NCBI GenBank assembly: GCA_022708385.1
Contig: JAKIYU010000028.1
Location: 1-15,477, forward strand
Source of the DNA: Bacteroidota bacterium
Lineage (GTDB): Bacteria > Bacteroidota > Bacteroidia > Bacteroidales > PXBB01
Length of the DNA: 15,477 nt
Reading direction: 5' to 3'
The notes below the pieces were generated by a model. That model was not told the DNA's origin. It did no database searches and saw only the letters and a list, made by a program, of their open reading frames with translations. The position numbers were made by a program, and so were the translations under genes. This document shows positions 8,649 through 14,721 of the stretch, piece by piece (within the stretch, counting starts at the first letter, position 1; the number at the start of each line of letters is the position of its first letter).

Positions 8649-8680
8649 CCCTTCGACCCCGAAAGCTTTCGGGCTCAGGG
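8649..8680. repeat. Hairpin with perfect 16-bp palindrome, copy A of a small spacer element
   Basis: CCCGAAAGCTTTCGGG (8658-8673) is a perfect palindrome. It is nested inside outer arms CCCT (8649-8652) and AGGG (8677-8680), with TCGAC and CTC between arm and core. The same outline recurs, with a shorter core, in the 45-bp repeats just downstream. It lies 20 bp after the stop codon of the Omp28-like gene. There is no T-tract, so it is not a classical intrinsic terminator. Confidence 0.7.
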
Positions 8681-8700
8681 CAAGAAGTGCCTAAAGTTTG

Positions 8701-8790
8701 AAGTGTGCACTTCGACTTCGCTCAGTGTAAAAAGTTTGAAGTGTGAAGTGTGCACTTCGACTTCGCTCAGTGTAAAAAGTTTGAAGTTAC
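8701..8790. repeat. 45-bp tandem duplication carrying a small hairpin element
   Basis: Bases 8701-8745 and 8746-8790 are two head-to-tail copies matching at 42 of 45 positions; the three differences lie in the last five bases. Each copy holds CACT, TCGACTTCGCTC, AGTG, an inverted pair of arms around a short loop (8708-8727 and 8753-8772). The surrounding AGTTTGAAGT and AGTTTGGAGT words are also repetitive from about 8632 to 8815. The repeat keeps an open frame only because 45 is a multiple of three; I do not consider it coding. Confidence 0.85.
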
Positions 8791-8813
8791 AAATTCAGAG
8801 TTTGGAGTTTGGA

Positions 8814-8833
8814 GCCTGCTTGCTGCAGGCAAG
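8814..8833. repeat. Alternative overlapping stem-loops before the pbpC 3' end
   Basis: GCCTGC (8814-8819) pairs with GCAGGC (8825-8830). Alternatively CTTGC (8819-8823) pairs with GCAAG (8829-8833). Either hairpin could sit at the end of the leftward pbpC transcript or of the rightward one. No T-run follows on either strand, so a terminator role is unproven. Confidence 0.45.
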
Positions 8834-8872
8834 TTCGGAGTTTAAATCCGATAGTGATAATGGGGTGATGGA

Positions 8873-11218
8873 TTATTCTTTAGGGTTCAGGATAAGGAAA
8901 TCTCTCGATATTTTTTCTCCGTTTTGATCAATTACTGTTATCAAATGTTTGCCAAAGGATGGTCGGATTGGGAAGTGGTGGAATTTTTTAGTAAAGCCTA
9001 AAAAGTTATTGTCGAGGTGCCAGTATAAAACTGCATCAGGATTTCGGTGCACTACCTTTACAACCATTTTTCCCGGAGTTCCGTCAAGTTCTTTAGGAAT
9101 AAATATACTGGCATTAGGTTCGGGATAAACAAAGCCCATTATTTTTTGAAAGTTATTGTCAATACAGTCGCTGCGAAAAGGAGGTGGCTTTTTATAGAAA
9201 GCGTTTTTCTGTCGGAAATAACTTTCCTGAACCGGAGGCAAAATAAACCATGGTAAGGTTTTGATTTCATTTATTGAAGCACATGAGGCGTTGAGCTGGT
9301 ATTTTTCTTCAAGGTCGAGGTGAATCCATTTATGGAAAGGGCAAGTGCCAATTCTGATGGCATTTTTTGGAATAAGCTGCCATGTGGTTTCTGTGCAAAT
9401 TTCTGATGCGCGAAATCCGCTGTATTTGCAGGTTTTAATGCGTTCCATGTCATTATCGGGGCGTTTAAACCACTGTGTGGGGTTAAGAAATTTGAAGATG
9501 TCGAGCATAATCGGGGCCGCGGTATAGATACCAACAAGTCCCGGTCGCCCTTCGCCATTCGCATTACCTGTCCATACTCCCACTACATATTGTGGTGTAG
9601 TTCCTATAGCCCATGCGTCTCTGAAGCCAAAGCTGGTTCCTGTTTTCCATGCAATTTTGTGAGAAGATGAAAACATCTGCCAATGGCTGTCCTCTTCGGG
9701 GCGCGCCACTTCAACAAGTGCATTGAACAGACACCATAGGGTTCCGGCACTAAAAAGCGTACTTTTTTCTGATAATTGGGTGTTTTTGTCTTTCTCCGGC
9801 AAGTAATGAGGTGGGAAGTAACTGTTATTCAAATATTTATCTTTATACAGCGTGTAAGAGTTAAGAGTTCTGGCCATAGAAGCATAAAAGCCGGAGATTT
9901 CATAAAGAGTTACTTCAGAACCTCCAAGAATTATAGAAAGCCCGTAATGTGCAGGAGGTTTATCCAGTGTGGTAATGCCTCCTTTTTTAAGGATTCGATA
10001 GAATTTATCGACGCCGTAGCTCATCAACATTCTTACAGCAGGGACATTGAGAGAGCGGGACAGGGCGTTTTTAGCAGGCACAGCCCCATCGTACGATCTG
10101 TTGAAATTGGCAGGAGCGTAACTTCCGATTTGCGTGGGAATATCGGGTACAAGACTGTTGGGGAGTATAAGGCCTTCGTCGAGCATGGCAGCAAAGAGCA
10201 TGGGTTTAAGAAGGCTTCCCGGACTACGGCGTGCAGTGATAATGTCAACCTGATTGCCATTAATCATGGTGTCGGATTTTGGAACATTACCTACGTAAGC
10301 TAACACATCACCGCTGTTTACATCAAGCACAAGCGCTGCAATGTTGTTGATTTGGTTATTTATTAGGTTTTTGTGATGACGTAGAACAATTTCGTTTACT
10401 TTATTCTGGAGGTTGTAGTTAATTGTACTTGTAACGATTTTATTTTTTAGTCCGTCGTTTACGATGCGGGTAAGCAGGTGAGGTGCTATTTGAGGTAGGG
10501 GGTGTGGTTTTTCGGGAAGTGGTTCGGCTTTTGAAAGTATGCAGGTGCTTTTATCGATGATACCTTTTTGATACAATTTGTCGAGCAACCGGTTTCTTTT
10601 CAGGAGGAGTTTGTTTTCGTTTTTACCCGGAAAAATAAGAGACGGGCTGTTGGGAAGGACTGCTAAAGTAGCAGCTTCAGCCCAGGATAACTGGGAGGCG
10701 CTGCGTCCGAAATACCGCCAAGCAGCTGCATCAAGCCCCACTACATTACTGCCCATAGGGGCATTGGATGCATACATGGAAAGAATCTCATTTTTGCTGT
10801 GGGTAAGCTCTAATTTTACAGTAAGAATGGCTTCTATAATTTTTTCAAAGAATGTTCGGGTCTTTCCCTTACGTGATATACGAATGACCTGCATGCTTAT
10901 TGTGCTGCCGCCACTGACAATGCGGCCACTTTTCAGGTTAAGAAAAAGAGCTCTTAAAACAGAAACTGGGTTTATTCCAGGATGTATATAAAAATATTTA
11001 TCTTCGAAAGTAATAATGGCTTTTTTAAATTTATCAGGCACATTTTCGCTTTGGGGGAAACGCCACTGGTCATCATCGGCCAGTAAGGCGCCCATGAGTT
11101 CTCCTTCTCTTGAAAGCAACACAGTGGAAGTCGGGTTTTTGAAATATTGGACGGGCCATAATATCCACAATAATACCAGTGTAGAAAGTGAAAGCAGTAT
11201 AATTAGCTTTTTACTCAT
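8873..11218 (-). CDS. pbpC: Penicillin-binding protein 1C (GT51 transglycosylase plus transpeptidase)
   Basis: This is a bifunctional class A PBP of the 1C type, anchored by one N-terminal membrane helix (about 4-22) and acting in the periplasm. The GT51 domain spans about 55-225, with the catalytic glutamate E72 in EDKYFYIHPG and GGSTISMQ (103-110). The transpeptidase domain spans about 290-580: S335xxK338 in PGSLLKP, S389-L-N391, and K525-T-G-T-S. All three penicillin-binding motifs are intact. A region with four spaced cysteines (C597, C608, C626, C646) and a C-terminal beta domain (about 690-781) of the PBP1C type follow. The 781-residue length is normal. In Enterobacteria and many Bacteroidota pbpC neighbours an alpha-2-macroglobulin gene; none is present here. 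It is convergent with the Omp28-like gene and divergent from the aminotransferase gene. Confidence 0.94.
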   Translation of the reverse strand: MSKKLIILLSLSTLVLLWILWPVQYFKNPTSTVLLSREGELMGALLADDDQWRFPQSENVPDKFKKAIITFEDKYFYIHPGINPVSVLRALFLNLKSGRIVSGGSTISMQVIRISRKGKTRTFFEKIIEAILTVKLELTHSKNEILSMYASNAPMGSNVVGLDAAAWRYFGRSASQLSWAEAATLAVLPNSPSLIFPGKNENKLLLKRNRLLDKLYQKGIIDKSTCILSKAEPLPEKPHPLPQIAPHLLTRIVNDGLKNKIVTSTINYNLQNKVNEIVLRHHKNLINNQINNIAALVLDVNSGDVLAYVGNVPKSDTMINGNQVDIITARRSPGSLLKPMLFAAMLDEGLILPNSLVPDIPTQIGSYAPANFNRSYDGAVPAKNALSRSLNVPAVRMLMSYGVDKFYRILKKGGITTLDKPPAHYGLSIILGGSEVTLYEISGFYASMARTLNSYTLYKDKYLNNSYFPPHYLPEKDKNTQLSEKSTLFSAGTLWCLFNALVEVARPEEDSHWQMFSSSHKIAWKTGTSFGFRDAWAIGTTPQYVVGVWTGNANGEGRPGLVGIYTAAPIMLDIFKFLNPTQWFKRPDNDMERIKTCKYSGFRASEICTETTWQLIPKNAIRIGTCPFHKWIHLDLEEKYQLNASCASINEIKTLPWFILPPVQESYFRQKNAFYKKPPPFRSDCIDNNFQKIMGFVYPEPNASIFIPKELDGTPGKMVVKVVHRNPDAVLYWHLDNNFLGFTKKFHHFPIRPSFGKHLITVIDQNGEKISRDFLILNPKE

Positions 11219-11256
11219 TAACTCAATTCGGGAAATGTTTGTAAAAATAAGATAAT

Positions 11257-11283
11257 TTGATGTATAAATTTTATGTAGGTTTG
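11257..11283 (+). promoter_or_regulatory. Candidate promoter of the aminotransferase gene
   Basis: TTG (11257-11259), 16 bp, then TAGGTTTG (11276-11283) fits the Bacteroidota pattern with a spacer one base short of the usual range. The predicted start of transcription is near 11290, leaving only about 10 bases before the ATG at 11301. Confidence 0.45.
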
Positions 11284-11300
11284 TTCTTAATTTCCATAAG

Positions 11301-12503
11301 ATGTTGCCTGAACGTACACTTTTTTATAAATACCTTGCGCAAACAAGCCCTGAACCATTGGCGCTTGAAATAGTAAGGGCTAAAGGCCTTTACCTGTACG
11401 ACGTGAAAGGCAGGAGGTACATGGATTTTATTTCAGGAATAAGTGTGAGTAATGTTGGGCACAGGCATCCTCATGTAATAAAAGCCATTAAAGAACAATT
11501 GGGGAAATATATGCACCTGATGGTGTATGGCGAATACATTGAATCGCCTCAGGTTAAACTGGCAGAAGGAATATGCAAATTATTGCCAAAGCAATTAAAT
11601 TCTGTATATTTTGTCAATTCGGGAGCTGAAGCAATTGAGGGTGCTATGAAGCTTGCCAAAAGGGTAACAGGACGTAATGGTATAATTGCATGTAAAAATG
11701 CTTATCATGGCTCAACGCAAGGGGCATTGAGTTTAATGGGTGATGAAAGGCTGAAAGTTCATTTCAGACCTTTATTGCCCGGTGTCAGATTTATTACTTT
11801 TAATAATGAAGAGGATTTGAACAGAATAAATTCAGATACGGCAGCCGTAATTGTTGAGCCGGTGCAGGGAGAAGCCGGCATTGTGTTACCGCAACACGCC
11901 TATTTGAGTAAACTTGAAAAAAGATGCAGAGAAAAGGGGGCTTTATTAGTCGTTGATGAGATACAGACCGGCATGGGCAGGACAGGGAAGATGTTCGGGT
12001 TTGAGAATTATGGCATTTGTCCCGACATTATTACCCTGGCCAAAGCTTTTGGCGGGGGGTTGCCTTTGGGCGCATTTATAGCTTCGAAAGAAATGATGCA
12101 TTCCTTAACTGTACCCGCCTTAGGCCATATAACTACTTTTGGAGGACACCCTGTAAGTTGTGCTGCAGGTCTGGCTTCTCTTAATATTTTGAAAGAGGAT
12201 AACTTTCTTAAGCATGTGGATGCAAAGGGCGCTTTAATAAAAGAACTGTTGCATGATGAGTTTTTCCCTGTTTATGGTATTGGCCTTTTTATAGCCAAAG
12301 ATTTTAAAGATAAAACCTTGAATTTTAAGGTCATTAAAGAGTGCCTGAAACGTGGTTTGATTACCGACTGGTTTTTGTTTGCCGACAACAGGATGCGGAT
12401 TTGCCCGCCTCTTACCATATCCGAAAAGGAAATAATTGCTGCCTGCCGTATTATCAAAGAGTCAGTAACCCAAGTAATAATAGGGAAGCAGAATAAGAGC
12501 TAG
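11301..12503 (+). CDS. Class III PLP-dependent aminotransferase (acetylornithine/ornithine-type fold)
   Basis: This is a fold-type I aminotransferase of the ArgD, ornithine and GABA transaminase group, 400 residues long, full length and cytoplasmic. Evidence includes NSGAEAIEGAMKLAK (106-120), the PLP-contact motif VVDEIQTGMGRTG (217-229, D219) and the Schiff-base lysine K248 in ITLAKAFGGGLPLGA. A C-terminal RICPPLT segment (366-372) carries the arginine expected to hold the substrate carboxylate. The usual VRGxGLM motif near residue 325 reads VYGIGLF here, losing its arginine, and is followed by a distinctive ITDWFLFADNRMR stretch (354-366). This looks like a Bacteroidota subgroup often named only 'aspartate aminotransferase family'. 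The substrate cannot be settled from sequence, and no arginine genes are adjacent, so I do not call it argD. It stops directly against the convergent lipoprotein gene. Confidence 0.88.
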   Translation: MLPERTLFYKYLAQTSPEPLALEIVRAKGLYLYDVKGRRYMDFISGISVSNVGHRHPHVIKAIKEQLGKYMHLMVYGEYIESPQVKLAEGICKLLPKQLNSVYFVNSGAEAIEGAMKLAKRVTGRNGIIACKNAYHGSTQGALSLMGDERLKVHFRPLLPGVRFITFNNEEDLNRINSDTAAVIVEPVQGEAGIVLPQHAYLSKLEKRCREKGALLVVDEIQTGMGRTGKMFGFENYGICPDIITLAKAFGGGLPLGAFIASKEMMHSLTVPALGHITTFGGHPVSCAAGLASLNILKEDNFLKHVDAKGALIKELLHDEFFPVYGIGLFIAKDFKDKTLNFKVIKECLKRGLITDWFLFADNRMRICPPLTISEKEIIAACRIIKESVTQVIIGKQNKS

Positions 12504-12707
12504 TTATTTTATTATGGAATCTTTCTTAATTGTATCAGTAACTATTGTGTCGTTAAGAACCTGATTAGCTTTTTCGATGGCTGAATTTCTTTCAGCTTGA
12601 AATATTGAATCTTCAATGCGTTCCTGGCGTTCAATCTCTTCCTGAGATGGGCCGCAGGCATACAGGCAAATGGTAAATAGGCTAAAGAAAAATGCTTTTT
12701 TTATCAT
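12504..12707 (-). CDS. Small predicted lipoprotein, 67 residues
   Basis: The ATG at 12707 gives a short lipoprotein signal peptide (IKKAFFFSLFTIC, then lipobox LYAC) with acylated cysteine C18. A charged mature part of about 50 residues follows. It is rich in Glu, Arg, Ile and Asp (EEIERQERIEDS), probably a short helix or coiled coil, and ends in a Thr/Asp/Lys-rich tail. A longer form from a TTG at 12737 is possible but unlikely, because that codon lies inside the likely -7 promoter element and would put ten polar residues before the signal. AGAAG just upstream of the ATG is a weak ribosome-binding site. The function is unknown. Small lipoproteins of this shape are common in Bacteroidota. Its stop codon is immediately adjacent to that of the converging aminotransferase gene. 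Confidence 0.75.
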   Translation of the reverse strand: MIKKAFFFSLFTICLYACGPSQEEIERQERIEDSIFQAERNSAIEKANQVLNDTIVTDTIKKDSIIK

Positions 12708-12734
12708 GGCTTCTGAGAAATAAGTTTGTGTTGC

Positions 12735-12742
12735 CAAAGATA
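12735..12742 (-). promoter_or_regulatory. Candidate -7 element of the small lipoprotein gene
   Basis: On the minus strand, TATCTTTG (12742-12735) exactly fits TAnnTTTG and is identical to the pdxA element. It predicts a start of transcription near 12729, about 20 bases before the ATG at 12707. This supports the shorter start. No TTG is seen at the expected -33 position. Confidence 0.5.
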
Positions 12743-12821
12743 ATAATTCCTAAATATTGATTACATTTCTTAGGTAAAAATAAAATGTAGTATTTTTACA
12801 CGACAAAATACAAAAGTAAAA

Positions 12822-14546
12822 GTGATTAAGTATTTAAGGGCGTTAAAGCGTATAATAACATGTATTGTTATTTTGTATATGGTTTGGTCCTGTGCCAATA
12901 TTGTACCGCCCAGCGGAGGTGCCAAAGATGTAATGCCGCCACGTGTCTTAAGATGCGAACCCTCAAACAGAGCTGCCCAATTTAAAAATAAGCAGATAAA
13001 AATTGTATTTGATGAATATATTCAGTTGAAAAATCTGAATACTGAGCTCATGATTTCTCCTACTATGAATGTGCCACCCAATATAACTGTCAGGGGAAAA
13101 TCATTAATTATAAAAATTGAAGATACATTGCGGCCTCATACCACATACAATATGTATTTCGGGAATGCAATAGCAGATATAACTGAGAGTAACAGTCTTG
13201 GTAACTTCAGTTATGTATTTTCTACCGGTGAATTTGTAGATTCGATGTGTGTGAAGGGGTTTATATACGAGGCTTTTGATTTAAAACCTGCCGAGGATAT
13301 TTATGTAATGCTTTATGATTCTGTTTCAGACTCAGTTCCCTATTTTCAAAGGCCGTTGTATATTACAAAGACAGGTAAGAATGGATATTTTGAATTGAAC
13401 AACCTGCGCGATACAGCCTATAAAATTTTTGCACTCAAAGATGCTAATATGAATCTTCTTTTCGATTTGCCCTACGAAAAAATTGCTTTTATTGATAGCT
13501 TGATTCGCCCCAATTTACCTGATGTTAAATTTAGTAATCAAATAGACTCCCTGTCAAATAAGGACAGCCTTATAAAAGGGTTTGATACGATTGCTGAAAA
13601 GCCTCCTTTAGCTAAAGTAAATGTATATAATATGTTTCTTTTCGAGCAGGTGGACTCAACGCAGAAAGTCCTTAAAAAAGCATTGGTTCGAAAAGGCCTG
13701 GTGTCAGTATCATTTAAATATCCCGTAAAAGATTTTTCTATAAAATATTGGGCACCTTATGTAAAGAAGGAAGATGTTATTGAGGAATTTAATGTATTGA
13801 ACGACACATTGAAATTATGGATAAAAGATACTTTGGCTGACAGTCTGGTTGCTGTACTGTATCAGCACGACACAGTGTTGGACACTTTACAGCTCGGTAT
13901 TAAGCCGAGGGCATCAAAGCGAGCATCGAATGCCAAATTATTAGCAACTTTTTCAGCCCCTCCAGGTGCCCTGATTGATTATTTTTTAAAACCGGTTGTA
14001 GAATTTAATTCGCCTGTTTCAAAAATTGATAGCGGCTCAATATCTTTGTTTGAAGATACAGTTGAGGTTAAGGCATTATACTCATTTTCCGATTCAGCCC
14101 ATCGCTTTTTGCAGTTTGATAATAAACTGAAAGAAGGAAGTGCTTATGAATTGCTTTTTCTTCAAAATGCTGTAACAGATATTTTCGGATATAAAAACGA
14201 TACACTCAGGTATAAATTCAAAACCCGAAAAAAAGAAGATTATGGTACGCTTACTCTTAATGTTAAACTCATGGTAGAAAATAAGCATTATATTCTTCAG
14301 CTTTTAAATGAAAAAGGAAGTGTCGCCTTTGAAAATCATATACATAAATCACAAAAAATTTTTATGGATAGGATGCTGCCCGAAAAATATACACTGAAAA
14401 TTATTTACGATACAAATGCCGATGGCAAATGGAATACAGGCAGCTATAAAGAAAAAAGACAACCCGAAAAAGTACAATTTATCAAGGGAGAAATAATCAC
14501 CAGGGCTAACTGGGATGTGGAAACAGAAATATACATAGAAGAGTAA
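12822..14546 (+). CDS. Ig-like (Big_5 type) domain lipoprotein
   Basis: This 574-residue envelope lipoprotein starts at a GTG. The GTG start yields a complete signal: basic residues, the hydrophobic stretch ITCIVILYMV, and lipobox VWSC with C24. The next in-frame ATG (12879) would cut the signal off. After CANIVPPSGGAKD, residues of about 33-137 form an Ig-like bacterial domain (PPRVLRCEPSN to VFSTGEF). A second beta domain (about 145-215) resembles carboxypeptidase-regulatory or prealbumin folds. About 375-470 looks like another Ig-like domain. The C-terminus (about 475-574) contains YDTNADGKWNTGSY, an acidic turn that could bind Ca2+. Proteins of this layout are widespread in Bacteroidota without a known role; surface or outer-membrane attachment is inferred. 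A strong terminator follows after about 80 bp. Confidence 0.8.
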   Translation: MIKYLRALKRIITCIVILYMVWSCANIVPPSGGAKDVMPPRVLRCEPSNRAAQFKNKQIKIVFDEYIQLKNLNTELMISPTMNVPPNITVRGKSLIIKIEDTLRPHTTYNMYFGNAIADITESNSLGNFSYVFSTGEFVDSMCVKGFIYEAFDLKPAEDIYVMLYDSVSDSVPYFQRPLYITKTGKNGYFELNNLRDTAYKIFALKDANMNLLFDLPYEKIAFIDSLIRPNLPDVKFSNQIDSLSNKDSLIKGFDTIAEKPPLAKVNVYNMFLFEQVDSTQKVLKKALVRKGLVSVSFKYPVKDFSIKYWAPYVKKEDVIEEFNVLNDTLKLWIKDTLADSLVAVLYQHDTVLDTLQLGIKPRASKRASNAKLLATFSAPPGALIDYFLKPVVEFNSPVSKIDSGSISLFEDTVEVKALYSFSDSAHRFLQFDNKLKEGSAYELLFLQNAVTDIFGYKNDTLRYKFKTRKKEDYGTLTLNVKLMVENKHYILQLLNEKGSVAFENHIHKSQKIFMDRMLPEKYTLKIIYDTNADGKWNTGSYKEKRQPEKVQFIKGEIITRANWDVETEIYIEE

Positions 14547-14624
14547 TTTTGTGGCACAGTAGTTGCAAAAAGAGAACAACCACAAACCACTCAATATAAT
14601 CTCCCGCCTGTATTGTTAAATTCG

Positions 14625-14653
14625 AAAGCCGGCTATCTGCAGCCGGCTTTTTT
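14625..14653 (+). terminator. Intrinsic terminator after the Ig-like lipoprotein gene
   Basis: AAAGCCGGCT (14625-14634), a six-base loop, and AGCCGGCTTT (14641-14650) form a perfect 10-bp stem followed by more T residues (14651-14653). It lies 79 bp past the stop codon at 14546 and separates this gene from the nuclease gene. It is the only classical intrinsic terminator I find in the window. Confidence 0.88.
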
Positions 14654-14665
14654 AATTTATTTTTG

Positions 14666-14709
14666 TTAATGATTTATGCTGTTGATTTAGTAATTTTGTA
14701 AATCATTAA
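14666..14709. promoter_or_regulatory. 11-bp inverted repeat bracketing the putative nuclease promoter
   Basis: TTAATGATTTA (14666-14676) and TAAATCATTAA (14699-14709) are perfect inverted copies separated by 22 bp, so the half-sites are 33 bp apart, about three helical turns. The right half directly follows the TAATTTTG element and covers the predicted transcription start. This is operator-like geometry. The sequence is very AT-rich, so chance is a real alternative. Confidence 0.4.
14691..14698 (+). promoter_or_regulatory. Candidate -7 element of the endonuclease gene
   Basis: TAATTTTG exactly fits TAnnTTTG and would start transcription near 14705, about 17 bases before the TTG start at 14722. 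A second exact match, TATTTTTG (14658-14665), lies just after the terminator. Neither has a well-spaced TTG upstream. Confidence 0.4.
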
Positions 14710-14721
14710 AAACCATTTGAA

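Noticed and set aside
8649..8680. Intrinsic terminator for the Omp28-like gene
   Set aside because: The stem is strong but no T-tract follows on either strand; it is better described as a repeat element.
8701..8790. CRISPR array
   Set aside because: There are only two directly adjacent copies with no spacers between them and no cas genes nearby.
8703..8927. A 74-codon rightward open frame across the repeat spacer into the pbpC end
   Set aside because: It begins inside the 45-bp tandem repeat, encodes a duplicated low-complexity peptide, overlaps the pbpC 3' end and has no recognisable domain; the frame is open because the repeat length is divisible by three.
9776..10303. A 175-codon rightward open frame opposite pbpC
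   Set aside because: It lies entirely on the antisense strand of the well-supported pbpC transpeptidase domain and resembles no family I know.
10578..10991. A 137-codon rightward open frame opposite pbpC
   Set aside because: It is antisense to the pbpC GT51 region, whose motifs are intact; composition alone explains the open frame.
12708..12737. TTG-initiated N-terminal extension of the small lipoprotein
   Set aside because: It would place ten non-signal residues before the lipoprotein signal, and the TTG overlaps the likely -7 promoter element.
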